This document shows, piece after piece, positions 15,266 to 21,605 of a stretch of DNA of 25,921 nt. The stretch's first letter is position 1. Every line of letters starts with the position of its first letter. Below the pieces are notes generated by a model. That model made no database searches, was not told where the DNA came from, and saw only the letters and a list, made by a program, of their open reading frames with translations. Origin of the DNA: Nitrosotalea sp. (GTDB lineage Archaea > Thermoproteota > Nitrososphaeria > Nitrososphaerales > Nitrosopumilaceae); NCBI GenBank assembly GCA_022545805.1, contig JAKEIJ010000097.1:1-25921 (forward strand). Direction: 5' to 3'. A program made the translations under genes and the position numbers.

Positions 15266-15724
15266 TTGCACAAATTCGACGAATTAGACATGAAAATAAT
15301 TACTGAACTTAGCAGAGATGGTAACACATCTGTACCTAATCTATCCAAAAAACTTGGTGTCAACACTTCGGTTCTTTATAGTAGAGTAAAACGACTTGTC
15401 AAGAAAAAATTAATAAAAAAATTTACCATTGTAGTTGACGAGTCCTTGATAGGCATCGGAGTACGGGCTACCATGGGTATCAACAGAGATCCAAAACTAA
15501 AGGATCAAATTCATAAAGCACTGCTAAAAACTCCTGAGATAGTTGCAATATCTGAGGTAACTGGAAGGTTTGATATCTTGTTGACTCTGAGAGCACAGAA
15601 TCTTGAGGAGTTACACACTGTAGCTATAGAGAAGATAGGGAAGATTGAGGGAATACAAAACACGGAAACTTTTGTTGAATTGCAGAAAACCGATAAAGAT
15701 CCAGTTTATACAGTAACTGGATAA
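15266..15724 (+). CDS. Lrp/AsnC family transcriptional regulator
   Basis: A 152-residue one-domain-pair regulator. The N-terminal helix-turn-helix (NTSVPNLSKKLGVNTSVLYSRVKRLVKKKLI, about residues 20-50) binds DNA. The C-terminal RAM domain (about 65-145, with EIVAISEVTGRFDILLTLRAQNLEEL) binds small effectors, often amino acids, and drives oligomerisation. The TTG start gives the family-typical opening MHKFDELDMKIITEL and has a TATA box 28 nt upstream; ATG 15290 would cut into the first helix. The gene lies between L1 and L11 on the opposite strand, and its stop is 1 nt from the L11 stop. Its targets are unknown, but repeats at its own promoter suggest self-control. Confidence 0.9.
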   Translation: MHKFDELDMKIITELSRDGNTSVPNLSKKLGVNTSVLYSRVKRLVKKKLIKKFTIVVDESLIGIGVRATMGINRDPKLKDQIHKALLKTPEIVAISEVTGRFDILLTLRAQNLEELHTVAIEKIGKIEGIQNTETFVELQKTDKDPVYTVTG

Positions 15725-15725
15725 T

Positions 15726-16208
15726 TTACTTGAATTTGTCGTCCCACTTGCCTGATTCTAGATCAGCGGTTGCTTCTTTTGGATTCTTGCCATCTATTTT
15801 GACTCCGAGTGCAAGACATGTTCCGATTATTTCTTTTGAAGCGGCTCTAACATTGAGTGCGTAAGAAGAATCAATTTTCAGTTTTGCAACCTTGACAACA
15901 GAATCTGGTGATATATCTCCAACCCAGGTGGCGCCTGAAGTTCCTGATCCCTTTTGAATGCCAGCCTCTTTTAGAATCAAGGCAGCAGCAGAAGGAATTC
16001 CAACTTCTACAGTCCACTTCTTTGTGCTCTTGTCTACATTTACTGTGACAGGCACTTTCATTCCTTCAAAATCTTTAGTCTTTTCATTTATGGCAGTAAC
16101 TATCTGTAAGATGTTTACACCGAGTGGTCCCAATGTTGGACCCAAAGGAGGACCTGCACTAGCTTGACCTCCTGTTACAAGTGCAGAAACAGTTTGCATA
16201 TCTGCCAT
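15726..16208 (-). CDS. rpl11: 50S ribosomal protein L11 (uL11)
   Basis: Protein of the GTPase-associated centre on 23S rRNA, next to the stalk base. The opening MADMQTVSALVTGGQASAGPPLGPTLGPLGVNI is the signature N-terminal domain with the proline-rich rRNA/factor contact. The C-terminal domain (KIDSSYALNVRAASKEIIGTCLALGVKIDGKNPKE) is complete; length is 160 residues. It is the last gene of secE-nusG-L11, 37 nt after nusG, with a GAGGGA-like site 5' of the ATG. It converges on the Lrp gene with a single base between the stop codons. Confidence 0.96.
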   Translation of the reverse strand: MADMQTVSALVTGGQASAGPPLGPTLGPLGVNILQIVTAINEKTKDFEGMKVPVTVNVDKSTKKWTVEVGIPSAAALILKEAGIQKGSGTSGATWVGDISPDSVVKVAKLKIDSSYALNVRAASKEIIGTCLALGVKIDGKNPKEATADLESGKWDDKFK

Positions 16209-16245
16209 ATTTTTTCTTCCCTCTGAACTGTAAATTTAATCCTTG

Positions 16246-16701
16246 CTAATGAGTTGATGGTTTGAGATAGTTTGCATCAACAGTAACTGGCAATTGGTAT
16301 GGTGCATCAAGTAGAATTACTGTAGCTTCTTCTTTGTCATGATCTACTCTTGTGACTGTAGCCTTCATGCCCTTGAACGGACCACCGATAATCTCTACTA
16401 CTTGATCCACAACAAGTTCTGAAACTGTGGATTTCTTTACCAGATAGCCCTCAATATCCTTGAATGTTAATTCTCCTCTTAGTTGACCTCTGATGTGTCT
16501 GATTCCTTGCAATGCATCAAATGCTGCATTTGCGTCTATTGCCTCTACAACAACATAGCCTTTGAGATTTTCTAGCAGGAGAACTGATTGTATGTTAAGT
16601 TTTTTTAGTTTAATTCGATTCTCTAATAATCCCATGACAACCTTTTCTTGACCTCCCGTGGTCCTGACTGCAAAAAAGTGTGATTTGGTTTCTTGTGTCA
16701 T
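16246..16701 (-). CDS. nusG: Transcription elongation factor Spt5/NusG
   Basis: Archaeal Spt5 clamps over the RNA polymerase cleft, raises processivity and links transcription to translation. The NGN domain (HFFAVRTTGGQEKVVMGLLENRI...GYVVVEAIDANAAFDALQGIRHIRGQL) covers about residues 8-90. The KOW domain follows (VVDQVVEIIGGPFKGMKATVTRVD, about 98-125). The 151-residue length is normal. It starts 1 nt after secE, an arrangement conserved in archaea and bacteria. Confidence 0.95.
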   Translation of the reverse strand: MTQETKSHFFAVRTTGGQEKVVMGLLENRIKLKKLNIQSVLLLENLKGYVVVEAIDANAAFDALQGIRHIRGQLRGELTFKDIEGYLVKKSTVSELVVDQVVEIIGGPFKGMKATVTRVDHDKEEATVILLDAPYQLPVTVDANYLKPSTH

Positions 16702-16702
16702 T

Positions 16703-16888
16703 TTATCTATGTCCTAAATTAATAACAGCAAATGTAAACTGAATGATGAATCCAATGGCTCCAAGTGTGGCCATTCCTAAAACTACAAGTCTCAAATGTT
16801 CCATGTAGTCCTCTTTATCTGACTTTTTGGCAAGTTTCATAGTATTGACCATGTCCTTGAGCATCTGTTTTGGATTTACCTTTACCAT
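16703..16888 (-). CDS. secE: Protein translocase subunit SecE (Sec61 gamma)
   Basis: A 61-residue single-span protein that clasps the SecY channel. The first 35 residues form an amphipathic, charged helix (KQMLKDMVNTMKLAKKSDKEDYMEHLRL). A single transmembrane helix follows (VVLGMATLGAIGFIIQFTFAVINL). It starts the secE-nusG-L11 unit with a TATA box 28 nt before the ATG. The size, topology and place before nusG make the call firm although the sequence is poorly conserved in general. Confidence 0.93.
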   Translation of the reverse strand: MVKVNPKQMLKDMVNTMKLAKKSDKEDYMEHLRLVVLGMATLGAIGFIIQFTFAVINLGHR

Positions 16889-16910
16889 TGGAGGGCTTTG
16901 CCCAAAGTGT

Positions 16911-16920
16911 CCTTATAATT
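16911..16920 (-). promoter_or_regulatory. TATA box for secE-nusG-L11
   Basis: AATTATAAGG on the minus strand is centred about 28 nt before the secE ATG. The 134-nt gap from 16889 to 17022 otherwise shows no RNA gene or convincing ORF. Confidence 0.55.
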
Positions 16921-17022
16921 CTTATTTTGGACATGGATTGTTGCATTTTAGTCGTACTGTGATACTAAAGAGATGTTTTCATATTTTTGGCTCGGGCAAG
17001 TCTTGAGTATTTTTCAAATATT

Positions 17023-17256
17023 CTACTCTAGTGGATGAAATACTAGAAGACACTCTTCCTTGCCAAAATCAAATGTTATGGTAACCTTGGTAGTTATTTT
17101 TTTGATACTTGTTCGATTAAAATCTGTCACATCTCTTGGATTGAGAGATAACCACTCTTCAATGAGATCTTCTCTGCTTCGTACTTCTAGTATCTCAAGT
17201 GACTCTGTGGATTTTGGTGACGTCTTACGTAATTGGTCTTTGCATGCCACTTTCAT
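17023..17256 (-). CDS. Small hypothetical protein, third gene of a ribbon-helix-helix operon
   Basis: A 77-residue protein of unknown function. The middle is helical and acidic (SREDLIEEWLSLN) and the end looks like strands (KITTKVTITFDFGKEECLLVFHPLE), suggesting a small alpha/beta fold. There is no membrane segment. Its ATG overlaps the stop of the preceding gene in an ATGA, a sign of translational coupling, which is the main argument that this short frame is real. It is the promoter-distal member of a three-gene minus-strand unit. Confidence 0.62.
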   Translation of the reverse strand: MKVACKDQLRKTSPKSTESLEILEVRSREDLIEEWLSLNPRDVTDFNRTSIKKITTKVTITFDFGKEECLLVFHPLE

Positions 17257-17630
17257 TCACTTTCATCATTTGCTTTCTTTCTGCCAAAATTTTCATACTC
17301 TGCTGATCTCTCAAATGCTTCTTTTATCGGAATCAGAGTATTGACAATACTTTCTCTTTGTTTTTCTACCATTTCTTTGATCTCTTCATACTCTGCTTTT
17401 CTTGGTAGTTTCTCTATTGCATGGAACAAGACATTAACCTCCTTTAGTAGATTGACTGAAACTAGGTATGATCTGCCAAGGTAATAATTTAGTACACGTA
17501 ATGAATTGTATATCATTTTCATATCTTCATCTGTTGTAATGTTATCAAGATCTTCAAACGCCTTACTGTATCTCTCTAATATCTCTGTAACACGAGATAA
17601 ATTTTCTTTATATTCTATGGAATGGGACAT
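17253..17630 (-). CDS. Helical hypothetical protein, second gene of a ribbon-helix-helix operon
   Basis: A 125-residue protein that I do not recognise. It appears almost wholly helical, with heptad-like stretches (ENLSRVTEILERYSKAFEDLDNI; EYEEIKEMVEKQRESIVNTLIPIKEAFERSAEYENF) suggesting a coiled coil or helical bundle. There is no signal peptide or membrane span. It starts 3 nt after the ribbon-helix-helix gene and ends in an ATGA overlap with the next gene, so all three should be made together. A structural, adaptor or partner-binding role is possible but not shown. Confidence 0.72.
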   Translation of the reverse strand: MSHSIEYKENLSRVTEILERYSKAFEDLDNITTDEDMKMIYNSLRVLNYYLGRSYLVSVNLLKEVNVLFHAIEKLPRKAEYEEIKEMVEKQRESIVNTLIPIKEAFERSAEYENFGRKKANDESE

Positions 17631-17633
17631 TTT

Positions 17634-17828
17634 TTATTTCTCTTTTAAATCATTTTTGACTTTCTTGGGGTCTTCATCTTCTAACCATGTCTTTAATGCA
17701 ATCTCTACTAATTGTGATAAATCAAGTTCTCTGTCTATGGCATCTTTTTTTGCTTCCTTCCAGACTGATGGATCTATCTTGATTGACGTTGTATCTCGCT
17801 TTACATTTGGATCTAGCTTTACTCTCAT
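17634..17828 (-). CDS. Ribbon-helix-helix (CopG/Arc-like) DNA-binding protein
   Basis: A 64-residue protein. TTSIKIDPSVWKEAKKDAIDRELDLSQLVEIALKTWLEDE has the pattern of a ribbon-helix-helix domain: a short strand with alternating residues (TTSIKID), helix A (PSVWKEAKKDAIDREL) and helix B (SQLVEIALKTWL). Such proteins dimerise and insert the strand pair into the DNA major groove, often at inverted repeats in their own promoter. A perfect inverted repeat stands just upstream of this start. The gene leads a three-gene operon. Similar proteins occur as antitoxins, plasmid copy or partition factors and plain regulators; the sequence alone does not decide. Confidence 0.8.
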   Translation of the reverse strand: MRVKLDPNVKRDTTSIKIDPSVWKEAKKDAIDRELDLSQLVEIALKTWLEDEDPKKVKNDLKEK

Positions 17829-17834
17829 GTGATT

Positions 17835-17853
17835 ATAATACTACTGGTATTAT
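17835..17853 (-). promoter_or_regulatory. Operator-like perfect inverted repeat at the ribbon-helix-helix operon promoter
   Basis: ATAATAC-tactg-GTATTAT is a perfect 7-bp inverted repeat with a 5-bp spacer, 19 bp in all. It fills the space between the TATA element and the start codon, covering the expected transcription start. This is where a repressor would block initiation, and ribbon-helix-helix dimers favour such dyads. Confidence 0.65.
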
Positions 17854-17863
17854 TTAAATTTTA
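17851..17863 (-). promoter_or_regulatory. TATA box for the ribbon-helix-helix operon
   Basis: On the minus strand TAAAATTTAAATA is centred about 27 nt before the ATG at 17828, fitting a leaderless transcript. Its inner edge touches the inverted repeat at 17835-17853. Confidence 0.55.
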
Positions 17864-17950
17864 AAGTATATATTTAGAAGTCAAATTTAAATGATACATC
17901 TAGTCTCCGAAACTGAAATCAAATACTGTAATGTTGTAGTCTAGGTTTTC

Positions 17951-17961
17951 GTTTAAAATAA
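17951..17961 (+). promoter_or_regulatory. TATA box for dtdA-ogt
   Basis: gtttaaaataa is centred about 31 nt before the dtdA ATG at 17987. The remaining spacer from 17864 to 17950 is AT-rich and holds no convincing gene. Confidence 0.5.
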
Positions 17962-17986
17962 TAATCTAGTAGTTTGTCTATTTCTT

Positions 17987-18766
17987 ATGGAACTGCTGGT
18001 TGCATACGAATCTGATCCTGCGGGATCTAACATGGCAACATTTCTTTCAACGCAAATGAAAAAAGGAGATGATGGAGTTTTTCATGGGAATAATTTTGAT
18101 CTTGTAATGATACCATCTCCTGCCATATCTGCTGATTGGCTTGAGGAAAAATATCATTATGATGGATACGTATTCCTGTCAAAGCATGCCTCTGAAAGTG
18201 GAGCTCTTGCATTGACATGTCACAGTACTGGAAACTTTGGTGATGCCTTGTTTGGAGGGTTTGCAAGACAAGTGGCAATACCATACCCACACAGACAAAA
18301 ATCCTACATGAAACGGTTGTGGGAAGAAAGGAATCTCTTTTCAAAGTTTGACATTACAATAGAAGCAACTCATCATGGGCCAACCGCATTGAGCAAGCCC
18401 ACACTGTTCATTGAAATAGGGACAACTGAGAAAGAGTGGACCGATAAAAAATTATGTAAAAATGTGGCGCAAATTGTCTTAAAAGAAATGTCCGAGATAC
18501 CATGCAAACATGATGTTGCCATATGTTTTGGAGGCACACATTATCCTGATAAATTCAATAAAGAACTGCTTGAAGGCGATTTTGCATTAGGTACTGTTGT
18601 TCCAAAACATGGCCTTGATAATGTAGATCTAGAACTTTTTACTCATATATTGGAACGAAACCATGAAGCCAAATTTGCTCTAGTAGATTGGAGCGGATTG
18701 GGAAAGAACAAACAAAAAATAGTTGAGATGATTAATACGAGTGGTCTAGAGATGGTAAAGATTTGA
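17987..18766 (+). CDS. dtdA: D-aminoacyl-tRNA deacylase, archaeal/plant type
   Basis: Hydrolyses D-amino acids wrongly attached to tRNA, protecting translation. The archaeal DtdA/GEK1 family features are clear: the segment FLSKHASESGALALTCHSTGNFG (about residues 63-85), the metal-type motif EATHHGPTALSKPTLFIEIGTTEKEW, and the later CFGGTHYPDKFNKELL and GTVVPKHGLDN. Length is 259 residues, close to the family norm. The start ATG is the first codon after a well-placed TATA box. Its stop overlaps the start of the alkyltransferase gene, so the two are translated together. Confidence 0.93.
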   Translation: MELLVAYESDPAGSNMATFLSTQMKKGDDGVFHGNNFDLVMIPSPAISADWLEEKYHYDGYVFLSKHASESGALALTCHSTGNFGDALFGGFARQVAIPYPHRQKSYMKRLWEERNLFSKFDITIEATHHGPTALSKPTLFIEIGTTEKEWTDKKLCKNVAQIVLKEMSEIPCKHDVAICFGGTHYPDKFNKELLEGDFALGTVVPKHGLDNVDLELFTHILERNHEAKFALVDWSGLGKNKQKIVEMINTSGLEMVKI

Positions 18767-19059
18767 AACTAGAACATAAAGTGTACAAAGAACTCTTGAA
18801 AGTTCCAAAAGGTAAAGTGACAACATATGGTGAACTTGCAAAGGCTGTAGGTATAAAAAATGGACAACGTGCTATAGGGCGAATCATGAACAAGAATCCC
18901 TTTCCTGTTATTGTTCCATGTCATCGAGTGATACTCTCAAGTGGCAAAATTGGGGGCTATGCATGGGGGGAGAAAATAAAAACTAATATGCTTTCACAAG
19001 AAGGCGTAAAAATCAAGCAAGGAAAAATCCTTGACAAAAATACAATCTATAGATTTTAA
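18763..19059 (+). CDS. ogt: Methylated-DNA-protein-cysteine methyltransferase (DNA-binding/catalytic domain)
   Basis: Suicide repair protein that moves alkyl groups from O6-alkylguanine to its own cysteine. The winged-helix DNA-binding part (KVYKELLKVPKGKVTTYGELAKAVGIKNGQRAIGRIMNKNPFPV) leads into the active-site motif VPCHRV (cysteine about residue 52), then GGYAWGEKIKTNMLSQEG. At 98 residues it consists of the catalytic domain only, without the N-terminal domain of full MGMT/Ogt. The active cysteine is present, so it is not an inactive alkyltransferase-like protein. The start is a TTG overlapping the dtdA stop by 4 nt (TTGA); no better start is in frame. It converges on L19e with 3 nt between stops. 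Confidence 0.92.
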   Translation: MKLEHKVYKELLKVPKGKVTTYGELAKAVGIKNGQRAIGRIMNKNPFPVIVPCHRVILSSGKIGGYAWGEKIKTNMLSQEGVKIKQGKILDKNTIYRF

Positions 19060-19062
19060 GTT

Positions 19063-19512
19063 TTACTTTTTGGAACGAACTTCTTCTATCAAGCTTCTAA
19101 GATGAGCCAAGTTTCTTACTTGGTTTCCACCGACTTGCTTGTATAATTTCCAATAACTTTCATTTGGTATTTCTTTTCTTGATTTTGATACTTTGAGCTG
19201 ATGTCTCATGGCTCTTATTCTCTTGACATACACTTCCTTCTTTCCTACTCTGGAACCTTTTCTTCCCTTTTTGGAACCTTGTTTAGTTCCACGTTTGCGT
19301 TTTTGAGATTTCTTAAAGTGTGCTCTTCCTTTTGAAGTTCCTACTACTGGTTTTACTTGGATTGTGCCTGCAGTTATCAAACTTCGAATGTTATCACGAG
19401 TGATTGCGTCTGTAATGTCATCTAAGTATTCTGGATCAAATCTGACTCTGCCCATGCCGACTCCAAGAATTCTGGAGACTAGCTGTCTTTTGGACTTAAG
19501 ATTTACTACCAC
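19063..19512 (-). CDS. rpl19e: 50S ribosomal protein L19e
   Basis: Large-subunit protein shared by archaea and eukaryotes. The 149-residue product has the usual globular N-terminus (LKSKRQLVSRILGVGMGRVRFDPEYLDDITDAITRDNIRSLI). A very basic middle (KSQKRKRGTKQGSKKGRKGSRVGKK) and a helical end (MRHQLKVSKSRKEIPNESYWKLYKQVGGNQVRNLAHLRSLI) follow. It overlaps the end of L32e by 17 nt in another frame, so the pair is co-transcribed and probably coupled. L32e-L19e adjacency is typical of the archaeal spc cluster, here detached from its other members. Confidence 0.96.
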   Translation of the reverse strand: MVVNLKSKRQLVSRILGVGMGRVRFDPEYLDDITDAITRDNIRSLITAGTIQVKPVVGTSKGRAHFKKSQKRKRGTKQGSKKGRKGSRVGKKEVYVKRIRAMRHQLKVSKSRKEIPNESYWKLYKQVGGNQVRNLAHLRSLIEEVRSKK

Positions 19513-19897
19513 TAGCTGACACCCTTGCGTTGAATACCTTGAAGTTCTTCTCTAATGCCTTGGTAATTATTTCGGATCTCTTTTTCTTTCCTACTCCATG
19601 ACCAAATCTAACACCGTCTTTTTTTGGATCAAGTTTTTCCAAGTCTTTTAAATTGTAAACTAGATTATCTGTAAACCCTGATGGATGTAATCCTCTTGCG
19701 ATCTTTGGTCCGCCATATCCTACTCGGACTAGGGCTGGCCATCCTTTCTTTTGCTTTCTTTGATGATTGTCCATACCTTTTGGCTTTCTCCAAGTCTCTG
19801 CAAGTTTTGCATATCTCCAGCTCTCTTGCCTAACAAAGTCTGGCCTATGTTCCGCCACTTTCTTTCTAAGTTCAAGAGCTTCTTTATTGATCGGCAT
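19496..19897 (-). CDS. rpl32e: 50S ribosomal protein L32e
   Basis: Large-subunit protein of archaea and eukaryotes. The central segment WRKPKGMDNHQRKQKKGWPALVRVGYGGPKIARGLHPSGF is the family signature, followed by EIITKALEKNFKVFNARVSA. I use ATG 19897 (MPINKEALELRKK), because it lies 28 nt from the TATA box. An in-frame GTG at 19903 would add two residues and sits only 22 nt from the box. The product is 133 residues from the ATG. Its 3' end overlaps L19e. Confidence 0.95.
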   Translation of the reverse strand: MPINKEALELRKKVAEHRPDFVRQESWRYAKLAETWRKPKGMDNHQRKQKKGWPALVRVGYGGPKIARGLHPSGFTDNLVYNLKDLEKLDPKKDGVRFGHGVGKKKRSEIITKALEKNFKVFNARVSASGSKS

Positions 19898-19919
19898 GTA
19901 CACGACTCTGACTAAATTT

Positions 19920-19931
19920 TACAATAAATAC
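19920..19931. promoter_or_regulatory. Shared AT-rich promoter element between L32e and pckA
   Basis: The stretch acaataaata(c) is centred about 25 nt before the pckA TTG at 19951. Read on the other strand as GTATTTATTGT it is about 28 nt before the L32e ATG at 19897. One TATA-like element may therefore serve both directions, or two overlap here. Confidence 0.5.
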
Positions 19932-19950
19932 GTTTCTTGTTTAGTGGCTT

Positions 19951-21603
19951 TTGATCCGAAGAGATAATAAGGAATTTTATAAGAACTCGTCTTACCAGAT
20001 GATAGAGGATTTGGAACCTACAATCACTCGTCACGTTGTATCTCAATTGGAACAAATGGGAATAAAACCTGCAAAGATACAGAGAAACCTACAGGTCAAA
20101 GATCTCATTGATCTAATCGAAGAAAGAAACGAAGGCATCCTCACGGCAAGTGGGGCAATGGCCGTAAAAACTGGGAAATATACTGGAAGATCCCCCGATG
20201 ATCGTTTTATAGTAGATGATGAACAAACCCACGGTACCGTTGACTGGGGTAAGATCAATCACCCGTTCCCAGAAGACAAGTTTGACAAGATATTTGCAAA
20301 GATGACAAGTCATATGACAGGCAAGGAAATCTTCATCTTTGATGGATTTGTAGGCGCAGACACTGAACACAGATTGCCAATTAGAATCATAACTGATCAT
20401 CCATGGCAGAGTCTCTTTGTAAGACAATTATTCATAAGACCAACTGTATCGGAATTAGAATCACATAAACCAGAATATACTGTTATTGCACTAAATGATT
20501 TCAAAGCAGTACCAGAAGTTGATGGCACCAGAACTGATGCATTCATTCTTCTAAATTATACAAAGAAAGTTGTCTTGATTGGAGCAACTTCGTATGCTGG
20601 AGAAATAAAAAAAGCAATGTTCTCTGTAATGAATTACAACTTACCATCACGCGGTGTCTTTCCAATGCACTGCTCTGCTAATATTGGAAAAAGCGGAGAC
20701 ACGGCTTTATTCTTTGGTCTCTCAGGTACCGGCAAGACAACACTATCTGCTGACTCGAATCGTAAGTTGATAGGCGATGATGAACACGGTTGGTCTGATA
20801 GAGGCATATTTAATTTTGAAGGTGGATGTTATGCAAAATGCATCAATCTAAACAAAGATGCAGAACCACAAATCTGGGATGCAATAAGATCTGGTGCTGT
20901 ACTAGAAAATGTTGTAATTGACAAGACAACGATGATGCCAGACTTCAACGATGGCAGCCTTACAGAAAATACTAGAGCAGCTTATCCTCTTGATTTTATT
21001 CCAGGTTCTGTAATTCCAAGTCTTGGAGGGAATCCTCAAGTCATAATATTTTTGACAGCAGATGCATTTGGTGTGCTGCCTCCAATAGCCAAGCTCACAA
21101 AAGAAGCTGCAATGTATCACTTTATGTCTGGATATACAAGCAAGCTTGCAGGCACTGAACGAGGTATAACTGAACCTAGGGCAACATTTTCAGAATGCTT
21201 TGGGGCTCCTTTCATGTCAAGACATGCATCAGTTTATGCAAAATTGTTGGGAGAAAAGATTACAAAACACAAGACTACCGTATATCTGATAAATACTGGC
21301 TGGTCAGGTGGGCCATATGGAATTGGAAAGAGGATGAATATTCACTATACCAGAAGCATGGTAACAGCTGCACTTTCAGGAGAATTAGACAAGGTGCAGT
21401 ATAGAAAGGATGCAGTCTTTAATTTGGATATTCCAGTTACATGTCCTAATGTTCCTTCTGAGGTGTTAAACCCAAGAAATACTTGGTCTGACAAAGACGG
21501 TTATGACTCGTCTGCAAAAAAACTGGCTCAAATGTTTGTTGAGAACTTTAAAAAGTTTGGAAACGTTGCTGCCGAAATAAAAGATGCTGGACCGCACAAC
21601 TGA
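19951..21603 (+). CDS. pckA: Phosphoenolpyruvate carboxykinase (ATP)
   Basis: Interconverts oxaloacetate and phosphoenolpyruvate with ATP/ADP, the entry to gluconeogenesis from C4 acids. The substrate-binding part (TGRSPDDRFIVDDEQTHGTVDWGKIN) is intact. So are the P-loop GLSGTGKTT at about residues 256-264 and the metal/nucleotide motif LIGDDEHGW. These, with the NTGWSGGPYGIGKRM segment, mark the ATP-type enzyme rather than the GTP type. At 550 residues it is of normal size. The TTG at 19951 is supported by a TATA box 25 nt upstream; ATG 19999 (MIEDLEPTI) is an alternative that leaves the core untouched. It fits an autotroph that must make sugars from fixed C4 units. Its stop is 2 nt from the protease stop. 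Confidence 0.95.
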   Translation: MIRRDNKEFYKNSSYQMIEDLEPTITRHVVSQLEQMGIKPAKIQRNLQVKDLIDLIEERNEGILTASGAMAVKTGKYTGRSPDDRFIVDDEQTHGTVDWGKINHPFPEDKFDKIFAKMTSHMTGKEIFIFDGFVGADTEHRLPIRIITDHPWQSLFVRQLFIRPTVSELESHKPEYTVIALNDFKAVPEVDGTRTDAFILLNYTKKVVLIGATSYAGEIKKAMFSVMNYNLPSRGVFPMHCSANIGKSGDTALFFGLSGTGKTTLSADSNRKLIGDDEHGWSDRGIFNFEGGCYAKCINLNKDAEPQIWDAIRSGAVLENVVIDKTTMMPDFNDGSLTENTRAAYPLDFIPGSVIPSLGGNPQVIIFLTADAFGVLPPIAKLTKEAAMYHFMSGYTSKLAGTERGITEPRATFSECFGAPFMSRHASVYAKLLGEKITKHKTTVYLINTGWSGGPYGIGKRMNIHYTRSMVTAALSGELDKVQYRKDAVFNLDIPVTCPNVPSEVLNPRNTWSDKDGYDSSAKKLAQMFVENFKKFGNVAAEIKDAGPHN

Positions 21604-21605
21604 GT

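Noticed and set aside
16892..16907. Small palindromes (GGGCAAAGCCC and CTTTGGGCAAAG) before secE as an operator or attenuator
   Set aside because: The pairing is short and lies next to the expected transcription start; two overlapping alternatives of 4-5 bp are likely by chance in such a spacer.
17891..17944. Possible 17-codon ORF in the spacer before dtdA
   Set aside because: Too short, with no ribosome binding site or conserved feature to support translation.
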